Source of the DNA: Massarina eburnea CBS 473.64 | Taxonomy: Eukaryota; Ascomycota; Dothideomycetes; Pleosporales; Massarinaceae | DNA length: 64,000 nucleotides | NCBI GenBank assembly: GCA_010093635.1 | Contig: MU006784.1 | Coordinates: 1,242,348 to 1,306,347, forward strand | Direction of reading: 5' to 3' | In this document: piece by piece, positions 1 to 11,582 of the stretch | How positions within the stretch are numbered: position 1 is the first letter of the stretch | How the letters are laid out: each line of letters begins with the position of its first letter | Notes under the pieces: generated by a model | The model's database searches: none | What the model saw: the letters and a program-made list of their open reading frames with translations, nothing else | Told to the model about the DNA's origin: nothing | Program-made: the position numbers and the translations under genes

Positions 1-1832
1 TCCGCCACGATACCTTCCACGACTTTGAGGATCTCCATGAGTTCCTCGTCCTGCATCGGCTTGCCCATGACTTGTATATGAGCAGGCAGGCCTTCACACG
101 CCTCCGCGTTGTCTACACATGATCAGCAACTCATTTCAAGAAAACCAGGTGATACGTACAAGGAGGCTCGTACGCAGCGTCGCTTTTGAAGAACGGCGCA
201 TCCAACTCCTTATTCGCCTTCAGAAAAGGAAACATGCCCGACGGGTACTGCAACTCGTCAGCTCACACCGGACCCAACCCTCTCATGCGAACTCACATTC
301 AACAGATTTTGCAACACAGTATATAGCGTCACTCCATACTGATCATGCGGCGGCGCCGTGCCCTGATACCCCACCGTCAACACAGCATCCAACCCATTCT
401 CGACCACCAAATCATGATACTTCTTCAAAACCTTCCACCTCTCAACATTCAAATCAAACAACCCATCCAAACTCGGCTCCCACGCATCCAGCTCCCTAAA
501 ACTCGTCTTCGCAATCGAAGGCACCAACGGCTCACCCGCAGCATCCACGAACCCCCTATCCGTCTTCCTCGGATCCAACAAAAAGTACTTCCAAGCCAGC
601 ACCGCACAGTCCCACAGATCCGGGACAAGGTGATCAAGCAAAACGATCCGATGCCCCGCCTCCTTCAACTTCGTAGCCGCCGCATGCAAAGCCCGCGCAA
701 CAGGCGGATGAAGCGGCCTCTTAGCATGCCCACGAACGAGCCCGAAAACCAAGGGTCGAGACACAGGCTCCACGCTTCTCCACGGCACATTCAATACCGA
801 CTCATCAATATCCCACGTCTTCCCCGTACACACCGTGCTCAGCACCAATTCCGCATCCCTCACACTGCGCCCCATGGGCCCGATAACAGGCACGATGCTC
901 GCGGGACTCCCTAGTCGACCCGGTGCCGTCTTGCCTCCGAACGGCACGCGCCCTGCACTCGGCTTGAAGGACTTCAGACCGCAGCATAGCGCGGGGATGC
1001 GGCAGCTTCCGGCGATGTCGGTGGCGATGCCGAGGACGGAGCCGCGCATGGCGAGTAAGGCGGCTTCGCCGCCGGAGCTGCCGCCGGCGGTTAGGGAGAG
1101 GTTGTGGGGGTTTAGGGTGCGGCCGAAGAGGTTGTTGTGGGTGTCTGCGGCCATCATTGTTTGGGGGAGGTTGGTTTTGCAGTGGATGATTGCGCCGGCG
1201 GCTTGGAGGAGGGTTACTAGGTTGGAGTTCTGCGGGGAGGGCGCGTGGTCGAGGAAGGTTATGTAGCCGATTGTTGCTTGCGTGCCTTTGATGTTGAACG
1301 AGTCCTGTATAGGTGTGTGTTTTGGTTAGTCTGGGGGGTTGATGTCATGTGAGGTGAGGTGTAGTGAACTCTCTCGATATACACCACACCATATCATATC
1401 ATATCATACCTTCAAACTAATCGGCAACCCATGCAAAGCCCCCATCCCCCTCCCCTCCCTCTCAACAAACCCATCACAAACCCCAGCCCTCTCAATCGCC
1501 TCCTCGAACATAATCTCCGTGAGACAATTAACACACTGCTGAGCCACAGCCGCGCGTTTACAAAACGCCGTCACCACGTCCACGCTCTTCACTTTTCCCG
1601 AACTCATCATCTCGACTAATGCTGTGGCGTCGTACTTTTCCGTGAGCTCGAGCTCGCGGTCGCTGAGAATGTTGCTGGTGCGTGGGATCGAGAGCACGGA
1701 TTGCGTCGACGTGGATGTGAAGGTGGAGGTTAGGGAGGTCGGGAGGCGCCATTCTTTGGGCATCTTTTGGACGTTCGTTGTGCGTTTTGTTGCTGCTAGC
1801 GTTTGCCAGGTTGGGGGCTTGGTGGTTGTCAT
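1..1832 (-). CDS. Fungal amidase (acetamidase-like), 3' end cut by window edge
   Basis: Amidase-signature hydrolase that would cleave a small amide to acid and ammonia; the substrate cannot be told from sequence. Four exons: 1410-1832, 297-1304, 160-247 and 1-112. The intron phases fit (141 and 336 codons in the first two exons). The Ser-cisSer-Lys triad elements are all visible: Lys in HGLPISLK, the glycine/serine loop GGSSGGE, and the nucleophile Ser in DIAGSCRIPA, where most relatives have GGSIR. The last exon reads up to MEILKVVEGIVA, so only a few C-terminal residues lie outside. The start is the first Met of an open first exon. There is no signal peptide, so it is probably cytosolic. 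Intron 1 carries a short TATCA repeat (about 1390-1409). The family is certain; the physiological role is not. Confidence 0.9.
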
Positions 1833-2600
1833 TGTGCTTTTGTTTTTGATTTGGGGTTACGGGGGTGTGTGTGGTTTTTAGATGCAGTGGGTTGGGATGG
1901 GTTGAGGTGTGGGGTGAGATGATGTGGATTGATGGAGATGGAGATGGAGCTGATGCTTGCATTTTTGTAGGTTTCTGTTTCTACGTCAGTCAGCAATTAC
2001 ATATTCGGGATGCATACATTTTCGTATCTTCGTATTGGAGGGACATGGGATGGGGATCCGAAGCTTGTGCTCCGAGTCGGAACTTAGTGCGGGATTGATT
2101 GGTTACGTTGGAATATATGGTGTTCGCATGTCAAACTTCATCATCATACAAAGACTCATTGAAACAAACCTGATGGAATTTAGCAAGGAAATGGTGGGCG
2201 AGCGAGTTAATGAAGGAAATAAAGTTGAAAGAGTTAACGGTAGGTACATGTGTTTGCTGTCCCACCTTCATCAAGACACTCCAAACCCCTCACATCTCCC
2301 TACAAAGTTCAACTAGGGACTTCACTCTAAACCCTCTCATGTCCCTTCAATTACAATTCTTCACTTCCATTCCTTTCACCCTGGGTAAGCTTTGCAATGT
2401 TTGATTTAGTGAAGTATATGTTAAATTGCTTCTATTTGATGACATCTAATAGCATAACATAAATGCAGTAATGTGGTATCTCTCCCTCCGTCCATCCAAA
2501 CGCCAAATCCAAAATCCAAAAACCCTACACCATCTATACAACACCTCTCAGAGACAATCTAGTCTTTAATAATCGCCCCCTCCCCATGGAAGCCCCACAC
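1833..2600. other. Intergenic: amidase promoter and 3' flank of the ADC synthase gene
   Basis: No supportable gene. It holds the upstream region of the amidase and the downstream region of the next minus-strand gene. Open frames here are short and compositionally unremarkable. Confidence 0.6.
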
Positions 2601-5426
2601 TCAAGCATCACCCAACCTTTCCACCCCCTCAAGCCCCATGCGAAACTGCGCCTGCAACTGCTCCAAAGTCTGCAGCAAATTCTCACTAATCTCCAACAGT
2701 CCCCCATCTCCCTCCCTTCCACCACCAACACCACCAACACCACCGTCGCCGCCAGGGGTATGCAGAGCCGCAGAAACCCTCCGCAATTCATACAACTTCG
2801 CCAACTGCGACCCTGCCGTCACAGCCAGCGGTTCCACCTTGGGCAGGAAAGCTCTCGCGGTACTTTGGAACTTCCCTAGCATCTCTTCGTACTCGGATTC
2901 AGGAACGCTTTGTGCCGTGATGGCACCGCCGGCTCCGATGGTCCACACGTCTTCTGTGGAGGTAGTGGATGCGGAGGGATCGTCGATCTTGACGGCGGTG
3001 CGGATCACGACGTTGAAATCGCCGGCACCGCCAATGTCAAGGTAGCCTAAGACGCCGGAGTAGATCCCCCGACGTTGAGGGCCTTCGACTTTTTGAAGGA
3101 GTTCGCAAGATCGCTTCTTTGGTGCGCCGGTCATGCTTCCCGGAGGAAGAGACTGCACGAAAGCGTCGAAACCGAGGTATTCACTAGCAGCTCCAGTGGA
3201 TTCTGATTCCGCTGAGACATAATCGGTCGGTTCTTCCCACTGATCAGGCGTCTTCGATGTTTGAACACCTTTCGGTACAGCGTCGATGACAGAGACAAGC
3301 TGCCAGAGTGTTTCGTACTCTTCCACTTCCATAAGTTGCTTGACGTGGACGTTTCCCGAACCGTAAACGCCGTGTAGTTGGTGACGCACAAGGTCCACGA
3401 TCATGAGGTTCTCGGCTCTTTCTTTCGACGAAGAGAGGATCGCGTGTGCGTCTGCAGCTGTGACTCCCGGTCTTTTCGCAACTGTACCTTTAATGGGCCG
3501 ACATTGTGATGTCTGTGAGCGATCCCAGCTAATGTAGCGTTCGGGAGATGAACTAAGGATGTGAAGGTTATGCATCCGTATGTAGGCGCTGAACGGAGCA
3601 GGGTTCTGTGAGGTGAGTTGCTTGTATAGTTTCCACGACAGTTCGTTGTCCTCTGACTTTGAGAGTCGGCAGATGCGTGGTTTTCGAGCGCGGATCTCGT
3701 TCGTTGTTGTCAGGCAAAGTTCGTAGCTCTGTCCGTCTGCGATTTGTTCCTGGCATGCAGCTACTGAAGCACAATATTCGTCCTTTTCAGGTACAAAGGA
3801 TTTGCAGGAGTTTATATACATGCCGAGGGTCGTGTCTTGCTCGAATGGGTTCGGCATCGGCATCGGCGTTCCACTGGGCGTTGATTCCTGACTTTTCCGT
3901 CCAGTAGCTTCGTATATCTGATCCCAAGTGTCGCGAACCCACACCTGGTCATTTTCTCCGCGTATGCTCTGCACATATATCTTCTTCAGTTGATGATCCA
4001 CGACGATACTCCGCGTGATATAGGCAAAGCAGATATCGGGACAAGAGGGCTTCTCCTCCGCCTTCACTCCGATCGTCTTGAGACCAGCTTCATATGAAGC
4101 ATATCCCATCAAACCTCCCCAGAATGGCGCCCAGGTAGGTGTTGTTGGTGGTTGGCGAAGCATGCGATGCAAGTGTGACATGAACTCTTTGATCCATTTC
4201 CAAACGTCTGAAGTCTGCCACTCCCGATAGACCTTGTTGTGCCCATCGATTAGCTGCATCTTCCGACTTCCAGCATAATAATGTATCCTCAGCGTCTCTT
4301 CTGGTGCGATGAGACCAATGATACTATATCGCCCAGTCCCTACTGCAGAGGGGATGAGGTCAGGCTGCAGTCCGGATTCTAAGACGATAGACTCGGTACG
4401 TGGAATGTCGAAATGTTCGACAATATCAGAAACAGTCAATCTCCCACTGCCAGTTGTAGCACAATGGACAGTTGTAGGTGGGAGACTTGGCAACGACTTT
4501 CCATCTCCTTCCGCAATGAGAGACACTAGATCTGCAGGACTGAAAGTGTCCGAACTGTCAGTGCTGCCTGCGACGTTCGACACGCCTAGTGAAGGCCGAA
4601 AATCGTTTACTCCGAGGGCATTTGTTGGCTTGGGTCGAGCATCGTAAAAAGATTGGGCCTCTTTCCACCAGTTTTGTATGATTCGAACCCCTTCCCCATT
4701 GGTGCAGATGGACTCAGGATGGAATTGAACCCCATAGAAGGGCTTGTTGGCATGTCTCACCGCCATCAGGACAGCACCGTTGCGCTTGCTCTCGAAATCC
4801 CACGCCAGCGGCTCGAGCTGAGGACAAGTCTCGGTAGACTGCCAGAGCTCGCCGGGATATCGAACAGCGTTCTCCGTTTGCATACGATGCTCGATCATGA
4901 CCTGTAGCGAATGGTATTGAGTTGCGCATAGCCGCTCCACGCCTTTGAAGATTGATTGACGGTTGTGCAGAATCTCGGAGATCAGTCCGTGTCGTGGCTC
5001 CTCGAGTCTTTGAATGTCTGCGCCGAATTCCAGGCACATGGACTGAAACCCTAAGCAGATACCAAGTACCGGTAGTAAGTCTCCCTCCTGAAGTTTCCAT
5101 AGCTCTTTCATTAGGCCGACATCTTTGGCGCATTTTGCCCAGCCTGGACCGGGACCTGCGATTACGGCATCAAAATTCTTGAGGTACTTCAAAAAGTTTG
5201 ACACTCCGACCTCGTGCAACTCCAGCTGGCTGTCATGCCTCGGAGTAATCTCGGAGACAGGGTCAACAGTGCCTTCATGCTCTGCAGTAGCAAAGGCGAA
5301 ATCGGTATCGATGGAACACTTTACCACTTCTGCGCCTAGAGACTGTTCGACTTGAGCAACAATGTTGTTAGCAAAAGAGTCGTATGCGTCCAGATAAAGG
5401 ATTCTGGGCCGGCTAGTAAGTGACAT
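2601..5426 (-). CDS. Aminodeoxychorismate synthase, fused PabA-PabB type
   Basis: Makes 4-amino-4-deoxychorismate from chorismate and glutamine, the first committed step towards p-aminobenzoate and folate. A single exon of about 941 residues. The N-terminal third is a class I glutamine amidotransferase with the oxyanion region GPGPGW, the nucleophile Cys in GICLGFQS and the His-Glu pair in HPES. The C-terminal two thirds is a chorismate-binding domain with PIKGT, NLMIVDLVRHQL and SMTGAPKKRSCELL. PIKGT, with Lys, is the PabB form, whereas anthranilate synthases have PIAGT; this separates it from TrpE/TrpG. The frame stays open upstream to a Met at 5480, but MSLTSRPRILYLDAYDSF at 5426 starts right at the amidotransferase fold and is preferred. 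Near the C-terminus there is a Gly/Val low-complexity patch (about 2700-2760). Confidence 0.93.
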   Translation of the reverse strand: MSLTSRPRILYLDAYDSFANNIVAQVEQSLGAEVVKCSIDTDFAFATAEHEGTVDPVSEITPRHDSQLELHEVGVSNFLKYLKNFDAVIAGPGPGWAKCAKDVGLMKELWKLQEGDLLPVLGICLGFQSMCLEFGADIQRLEEPRHGLISEILHNRQSIFKGVERLCATQYHSLQVMIEHRMQTENAVRYPGELWQSTETCPQLEPLAWDFESKRNGAVLMAVRHANKPFYGVQFHPESICTNGEGVRIIQNWWKEAQSFYDARPKPTNALGVNDFRPSLGVSNVAGSTDSSDTFSPADLVSLIAEGDGKSLPSLPPTTVHCATTGSGRLTVSDIVEHFDIPRTESIVLESGLQPDLIPSAVGTGRYSIIGLIAPEETLRIHYYAGSRKMQLIDGHNKVYREWQTSDVWKWIKEFMSHLHRMLRQPPTTPTWAPFWGGLMGYASYEAGLKTIGVKAEEKPSCPDICFAYITRSIVVDHQLKKIYVQSIRGENDQVWVRDTWDQIYEATGRKSQESTPSGTPMPMPNPFEQDTTLGMYINSCKSFVPEKDEYCASVAACQEQIADGQSYELCLTTTNEIRARKPRICRLSKSEDNELSWKLYKQLTSQNPAPFSAYIRMHNLHILSSSPERYISWDRSQTSQCRPIKGTVAKRPGVTAADAHAILSSSKERAENLMIVDLVRHQLHGVYGSGNVHVKQLMEVEEYETLWQLVSVIDAVPKGVQTSKTPDQWEEPTDYVSAESESTGAASEYLGFDAFVQSLPPGSMTGAPKKRSCELLQKVEGPQRRGIYSGVLGYLDIGGAGDFNVVIRTAVKIDDPSASTTSTEDVWTIGAGGAITAQSVPESEYEEMLGKFQSTARAFLPKVEPLAVTAGSQLAKLYELRRVSAALHTPGGDGGVGGVGGGREGDGGLLEISENLLQTLEQLQAQFRMGLEGVERLGDA

Positions 5427-6119
5427 CTCCGCTTGCGCCGTGGTCCTTGATGAACAGTCGGAACTCTTAGGCCTACCCACCGTACGAGGCTTTGGTATGT
5501 GAAGGAGTTATGTAGTTGTCAGTTTCGACGTTTGTATACTGGCGATGCTTCCGACACACGTGTTTGCTTTGTCGTGTCTCCAATGAGTTGTCGATCAGGG
5601 TCTAGATAGCTGACGCGGAAGGCAAGTCGCAGGCTTCAGAGCGCCTGGAACAGAGGTAGTGATCGGGAAGATGACAAGGGGCAGCCAAGTGTTGTAACGA
5701 TAAGCAAAAAAAAAAAAAAAAAAGACACCGCGCACAGTCAGTTCGGAGAAAAAGGAGTGAATGATGACTGTTCTCGAAGAGGCGCGCGGGTCTTATCGTA
5801 GAACATTTCCGGGGTAGCGGGCACCTGGCAAGCTGGTTATGCAGGGTCTCAGCCTCGACAAGTTTAGTGCCCGTCAGCCGATCGTGCCCCAGTTCAATGC
5901 CACGCAACACCAGATCGGTGAAGACGTGCCTAGTAAGCCCTTTGGCTCACAAGTTGAGCTGATCATGTGAGGATTTTCCGATTCGTGTACCTTCTGAGCA
6001 AGTCCCTGAGCTGTAAGAAACGACACTTGCAAGATATCCTACGGATTCGTACCAATCCGGGCGCGACTGTCCTACGCTGCTGATGCAGGGAACAAAGGAG
6101 ACAGAAAATGAAATGCCCA
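5427..6119. other. Intergenic, with an A-tract of about 18 bases
   Basis: Upstream region of the ADC synthase gene and 3' flank of the MFS gene. A poly-A run sits at about 5705-5722. No gene is supported; the open frame at 5602-5910 on the minus strand has no recognisable domain. Confidence 0.55.
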
Positions 6120-7676
6120 TCAATCAGCGGCCGCTTGACTTGCCGAAATCGGAGAGCGGATCCCCTTTGAGGATCCGCTCTCTGAAGCCGATTCGTCTTC
6201 TAGAACGTCGCGGTCTGTTTCAGGAGGGCCCGGTCTTTCAGTCTCGTGACTCTCCACGTGGACTTTGCCAGCGAAGAATGCGAGAAGCAAAATATCGTAT
6301 GCGCCCTTCAACGACCCTGCGACGACAAATGCCACCCAGAAATGCTGACGACCAGCCAAAAGACCAGTCATCCATGGCCCGCCACTTTGAGACAGCGTTT
6401 TCAGGATGTTGACAACACCCATTACTGCTGTCCTCTCTTCTGGTAGGACGACGATCGATAGAAATGCAGAGCGAGGTGCCTGGTCCATGCTGTTCAGAAT
6501 CGCTCTCGCGACCAGCAAGCAAATTGTTAATGGCAGACCTGATGGAGCAGGCAGTGCAGCAAGAAAGATGGAGCTTGGTAAATGAGTGGCGACCATGGCT
6601 TGTATGAGCCCGATACGCTTCGCGAGGGACGAAGCGAAAATGTTGCCGACTGTAGCGATGAACCATGTTGCGGACATGATACCACCAAGCTTCGCTTTCT
6701 CGAGTTCGAATTTCCGTTCGAGATAAAAGTTTATCAAGGAGAACGGCACCATGCCACTACCGAGTGAGTCGAGAAAGAATAAACTGCACAGCTTGAATAA
6801 GATCCACCGCGTAGTCTTCGAGATCTTGCTGATAGGGTTGCGCCATCTTGGTTTCTTGGGTGTGAGCGTTGGAGACGCTGGCTCTGTGGCGTCCAAGCTA
6901 TGACGGCCATTGAGGAGAGGCTCTGTTTCGTCAGACTGTTCGTTGACGAGATCCTGTCGTTCGCCCTGCTCGCAACGTCGGCTTAAGAATAGAGTCATAA
7001 GTGCCATGGCACATCCAACACCTGTGTATATCCAAAACACAGCGCGGAAGGCATCCAGCTCCGACCAACCCTCCAAAGCCTGAAGATGATCCACTGCCTG
7101 CCCTCCCACAATCAATCCGCTGGAAGTTCCCAACACAGCCAGGACCACGTACCAAGTAAAGACATCAGATCGCTGATGCTCTGGTACTAGGTGTGCAAGG
7201 GTCGACTCCTCAATGGCTCTGAAAGGTCCAATCTCGTTGCCCGTCGGACTGATGACGCCAAATATAGCAGCCATAAGCAAGGCAACATAGTTACTCGTGA
7301 GAGCGAATACGGCACCCGAGATGGCCATGGTGGCTGCTCCTAGGAACAAGGTGTTCCGTCGTCCAAAGGAGTCGGCAACGAGGGTAAGAAACAAGCTGAT
7401 GAAGACATCTCCCAACAGCGTGAGTGTCATAAAAAGGCCGATTTGGGCGTCTGAAAACCCGAGCCCTTCAAAGTACAGAGCAAGGATGAGAGCGATTGCT
7501 CCATATGCGAATAGTCGAATGTAGCGGGCAAGGATCAGGATGTAGACGTCTTTCCCAGCCGACCTCATCGTCCTGAGCCCCAAGTCGTCGGCCAGCCACC
7601 GGAGCGCATTCGTGATGCCGAACCCCATTGTTGCGCGAATAGCTTTCGAGTTCGCTATAGAAGGCTCGCGATCCAA
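6120..7676 (-). CDS. Major facilitator superfamily transporter
   Basis: Integral membrane transporter of 518 residues in one exon, with about 12 hydrophobic segments in two halves. An MFS motif-A-like loop follows TM2 (LTLVADSFGRR). A long polar central loop (about residues 240-285, rich in Glu, Ser and Pro) separates TM6 from TM7, as usual in fungal MFS proteins. The C-terminal tail is hydrophilic and Ser/Glu-rich. A second Met at residue 17 (MGFGI) is an equally plausible start. Substrate unknown: nothing in the sequence or neighbours (folate synthase on one side, Ypt1 on the other) points to one, and no biosynthetic cluster surrounds it. Confidence 0.85.
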   Translation of the reverse strand: MDREPSIANSKAIRATMGFGITNALRWLADDLGLRTMRSAGKDVYILILARYIRLFAYGAIALILALYFEGLGFSDAQIGLFMTLTLLGDVFISLFLTLVADSFGRRNTLFLGAATMAISGAVFALTSNYVALLMAAIFGVISPTGNEIGPFRAIEESTLAHLVPEHQRSDVFTWYVVLAVLGTSSGLIVGGQAVDHLQALEGWSELDAFRAVFWIYTGVGCAMALMTLFLSRRCEQGERQDLVNEQSDETEPLLNGRHSLDATEPASPTLTPKKPRWRNPISKISKTTRWILFKLCSLFFLDSLGSGMVPFSLINFYLERKFELEKAKLGGIMSATWFIATVGNIFASSLAKRIGLIQAMVATHLPSSIFLAALPAPSGLPLTICLLVARAILNSMDQAPRSAFLSIVVLPEERTAVMGVVNILKTLSQSGGPWMTGLLAGRQHFWVAFVVAGSLKGAYDILLLAFFAGKVHVESHETERPGPPETDRDVLEDESASESGSSKGIRSPISASQAAAD

Positions 7677-8608
7677 CCATTTCTATCGGCTAAGTTAAGA
7701 GTTCAAATTGCGTACAACGTAGCCAGACGTTGGACAGCACAGTCGCCAAATATTTGCGTACGTCAGGAGGTCACACAAAGCGGTGACGGTGTAGCGAGCA
7801 CAAACGAGCGACGAGGATCATTTGATTTGTTCTGGAAGTGACTGAATTAAAGACCAAGAGGGGTCGTGAAGACTGAGGCAATGGTGCACTGTCACCATTC
7901 TGGAGCGTGGGTTGGCAGCTGCCTAATCGATGAGCGCCTTACGTCACTTACTCCCAAAATAGCCGATTTTAGAAGGAGCACAGCAGTGAATTATTTATAC
8001 AGAAGTAATGTCTCTGACGTGCAAGCCAAGCGAAAGCGACAGCTAAATCGAGTGAGAAGTTTGTTGTTGGTGTGTGGGTTAAAAAGCGGGATGCTGGCAA
8101 GCAGTGACTCGAATTTCGCGCTATACATGAGATGGAAGGCGCGATCGTTTTGTGGCAGGCGCATTTTCTAGTGAACATTATAAACGTCGCAGCGATGCCA
8201 TATATAGGAATAAACATATATTCATTGTACTAAGGAAGACCCAAAGAGGAAAACTAAGAGGAAAAGGAAAAGGAACCCGGCGATCAACACGTTAAGGCCA
8301 TGATAGTAGTCACTTCTACTGTCCAATTTCGTAAGCTACCAGGCCGAGCCGCGCGACCGTCTCGTTCCTCCATCCCAGGATGCACAAAAGATCGCTACCG
8401 AGACCCAAATGACCAACCAAGAAATGGCAAACAACCCCGTCTAAGTCATGCAGGGAAGAGGAACGGCGGCAGTGATGGATGGGCGGCGGATTGCTGGAGA
8501 GGGAGGGACCGTAACCATGACCATGACCATGACCGTATTAGGGCGCCGAATTGTACTATAACACCCACGCCTGTAAACGACAATAGTAGCTCTTCGCTAT
8601 GCACTCCT
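7677..8608. other. Intergenic: MFS promoter and YPT1 3' flank
   Basis: About 930 bp without a supportable gene. A short ATGACC-type hexamer run lies at about 8512-8533, near the YPT1 end. Short open frames at 7866-8171 and 8300-8986 (+) show no domain; the second is mostly the antisense of the YPT1 last exons. Confidence 0.55.
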
Positions 8609-9552
8609 CTAGCAGCAGCCACCACCGGAGCCGTTCTGGACGCCCTGGCCGGGACCGATCGGGACGGTGGGCTTGTTGTTGGCGGTTGTGGTTCCCATGC
8701 GCTCCTTGATCTGGCGGGCCATGGTCAAGAAAGCCTGCTCGACGTTCGTGGCGCTCTTCGCCGAGGTCTCGAGGAAGGGGATACCAAGGCTGTCTGCGAA
8801 TTCCTACACGTACCCGTCAGTATGACTGTGCCTGTGGTGTTGCACGGCAGCCTCCACGTACCTTCGCCACAGTGTACTCCACGACCTTCTTGTCCGCCAT
8901 ATCGGATTTGTTTCCGACGAGGAGCTTGTTCACACCCTCGGTGGCATAGCGGTCGATCTCCTGCAGCCACTGCTTCACGTTGTTGAATGAGTCCATATCA
9001 GTGACATCGTAGACGACGCAGATGCCGTGGGCGCCCCGGTAGTAGGAGGAGGTGATGGTACGGAAACGCTCTTGGCCGGCGGTGTCCCACTACGCACAGT
9101 AAGCAGGTGCTCCCGTACAAGGCAGCGATATACGTACGATCTGTAGCTTCACGGTCTTGCCGTCCAGCTCGATGGTTCGGATTTTCTACGGTAATGTTAG
9201 CCGGCTGCAGGCGCCTGCGCAGCGAGGTCGCGGGGAACGCACGAAGTCGACACCGATCGTGGAGATGTAGCTCTCGGTGTATGTGTCGTCGGCGAAACGT
9301 AGCAGCAGGCAAGACTTTCCTACACCAGAGTCACCGATGAGGAGGAGCTTGAAGAGGTAATCGTATCTACGCGGGCGAGCGTCAGCGGAAGCCATCGTGG
9401 GGACGGCCGACAGCCTGGCGGCTTGGGAAGACGGGAGCAACTCTGTTCAGGACATGTTAGCAACCTTCTCTATTTACGACCACCGTGAAACTCGCAGGGC
9501 TGTGGCGCTGAGAGTCGGTCGGAGGCGGAGGTACGTACTACTCGGGGTTCAT
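8609..9552 (-). CDS. ypt1: Rab GTPase Ypt1 (Rab1 family)
   Basis: Small GTPase controlling ER-to-Golgi and early Golgi traffic and autophagy. Five exons: 9542-9552, 9243-9366, 9138-9185, 8862-9089 and 8609-8803, giving 201 residues. The spliced protein begins MNPEYDYLFK and contains G1 GDSGVGKS, the switch I effector region around TIGVDFKIR, G3 WDTAGQE, G4 NKSD, G5 ETSAK and a C-terminal Cys-Cys (GSGGGCC) for double geranylgeranylation. All are Rab1/Ypt1 type and length. The first coding exon is only 11 nt; an in-frame Met in the intron 1 region (9394-9396) would give an unusual N-terminus and is rejected. Identity is close to certain from the effector loop and C-terminus. Confidence 0.97.
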
Positions 9553-10138
9553 GATGGCGGTGGCTGTATAGGGCGACCTGAAGAGATAGCGGGTATGTGG
9601 TGCTGTAGGCTGCGGAGGTCGAGTGTGCGGTGTAGGTCGCAGCGGATGGGGTTGTCGGGGTTAACAGGGCAGGGAAGCGCAGTCGTAGAAGTGAGAGGTG
9701 CTTTGAGACCGAGCTTTCTTGGCAGATGGCGCATCCCGGCCGTTGGCTCTGCGGTCACAAGCATCTCTCTGATAGCCTAGCACATCACGTTCGCGCGCGC
9801 TATCTCTGTTCTTCGACAAATACGTCACATTTGTCTTAGCTGTGACCCATCTCTAGACAGGTGGCGCATCAGAAATCACCGAATTGCGAACGAGCGTTTT
9901 CACGTGATGTGAGCCCAGCTAGCCACAACGAGTGCTTACACGATACACGACGCACAAAACAGAGAGAAAATGGGGCATGTCATGAATGGAGATGAGTGGA
10001 TTAAATTTAAGAGTTCGTAGCTGAGCCAACGTCCATGTGTTCGTAACACTGGCCAGATACCTTTTGAAAAGTTGAGCAGCGCCGTCCCACCAATGATCCC
10101 TACTATGGTACATCGCAAAAATTCGTAATCATACACAT
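9553..10138. other. Intergenic: YPT1 promoter and GGC1 3' flank
   Basis: No gene seen. The interval carries the upstream region of ypt1 and the 3' end of the carrier gene. Confidence 0.5.
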
Positions 10139-11295
10139 CTACAACATCTTGTTGAACGCAGGTATAAGCGTTTGAGCGAGCCAGAATGAGAAGACGAGTT
10201 TGGGGCCCGTCATCAGAAGCTTGGGCGTCAGTCCTTTGAAGAACGAAGTGAAGCCCTCGTCGCGCATCATCTTGGAAATGATCTTGAAGCCGCTCTCGGG
10301 GTTTTCGAAGTTCCTGTTCTGGATCCTAGTCTTGATGACATCGAGAGGAGCAGAGACGATGAGGGACGCACTAGCACCGGCGATGGAGGCAACGAAGTTC
10401 TGTCCCCAGCTGGCTGCGTTGTAGTCCTCGAGTTTGTAGAAGTATTCCTTGGCCGCGGCAGAACCGCCAAACAGCTATCGCACTTGTCAGACCACATCAT
10501 ATCTTGATCTTGTTTCACATACCGCAAATGATCCAGGCGCATTACGGGCCGCTGTCCAGCCCCAGCCACGGTATAGGCCAAACCCTTCGTCTGCAACAAT
10601 CCTGACCAACCCACGTCCCCTAAAAGCCTCTGGGTTCGTCTGTCGCTTGATCTTGAGCACGTCTAGAGGTAAGATGACGATCTCACCAATGCCAATGATA
10701 CTGCCTGCCGTAGCGTGCATTATCGCCTTGCCATTGCCTTTGCCGAATGAGCGATCGAAAATGTCTCCGTGGTTCTTCGCAAGGTAGTCCCTGACAAAGG
10801 GCTGGCCTCCGTACTTGTACACCCGTTGAAGGATCTGCAGTTGTCAGACAGAATTCCGAACCATTCTGAAGTTGTCCATACCTTGTAAGCGGCAGCGTAT
10901 CCTAGACCTGGGAACAGAGACAGGAAGCGACCTCCTACCGACGCACCTGCCTTGTCCTTGAAGACGACCTGGTTCAATTGTGAAGCAGAGGTGATCTAGG
11001 CGGCGGTATTAGTGCGGAAATTGTGCTAGAGCAGCTTGATATGTACCTTGCCGTAGTTGCTCATCAATCGCTTTGCGGTGGTGTCAACGGGGTGGAAGAC
11101 CATGAGCTCCGCGATACCGGCGCATCCTTTATCGTCAGTACTTTTGGGCGTTCATTACATAGTTTGGCATCTGTAGTTACCTGCGCCCAGGACTCTGGCC
11201 ATCGTTGCCTCCTTCTTGACTGTCTTTGCTGAGGATTGAGTCCCCGCAGCGACACTGGCAACCTTTGCCGCCGCATCAGATACTGAGGGTGCCAT
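10139..11295 (-). CDS. GGC1: Mitochondrial GTP/GDP carrier Ggc1
   Basis: Inner-membrane carrier exchanging cytosolic GTP for matrix GDP, important for mitochondrial genome upkeep and iron homeostasis in yeast. Five exons: 11181-11295, 11047-11126, 10882-10995, 10523-10834 and 10139-10474, giving 318 residues, the normal size for a three-repeat carrier. The carrier signatures (PX[DE]XX[KR]) are visible as HPVDTTAKR, LPLDVLKIKRQ and APLDVIKTRIQ. FPGLGYAAAYK, RVYKYGGQPF, YRGWGWTAARNAPGSFA and GLTPKLLMTGPKLVFSF match the Ggc1 subfamily rather than generic carriers. The N-terminus carries an extension of about 35 residues rich in Ala, Val and Ser before the first carrier helix. No oddities. Confidence 0.95.
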
Positions 11296-11582
11296 TGTGT
11301 CGAATCAAATGTAAATTCAACAGCAAAGGATGGCTCTACGAATGGAGCTGGAGAAACAGACAGCACAGAAAACCCGGGGTATCAATGGACGCACGACGAT
11401 ATGGAGCTTCGGGACATCAAAAAAAAGTTCGGAAGATAGCGCGAGTCGCGAATTTCGGAGGCACAGTTCGCCAAGACGCTAAGCCCGTACAAATCATGGA
11501 ATTATTTCTATCTGAACTTCACTCGACAATATAAATTACAATTGCTTCCATTGCCACGCGGAGTACTGCGAGGCAGAACACA

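Noticed and set aside
345..914. 189-codon plus-strand frame across the amidase
   Set aside because: Antisense shadow of a clear amidase exon.
2601..7676. Secondary-metabolite cluster around the chorismate enzyme and MFS transporter
   Set aside because: PIKGT identifies a folate-pathway enzyme, and no synthase, P450 or cluster regulator is nearby.
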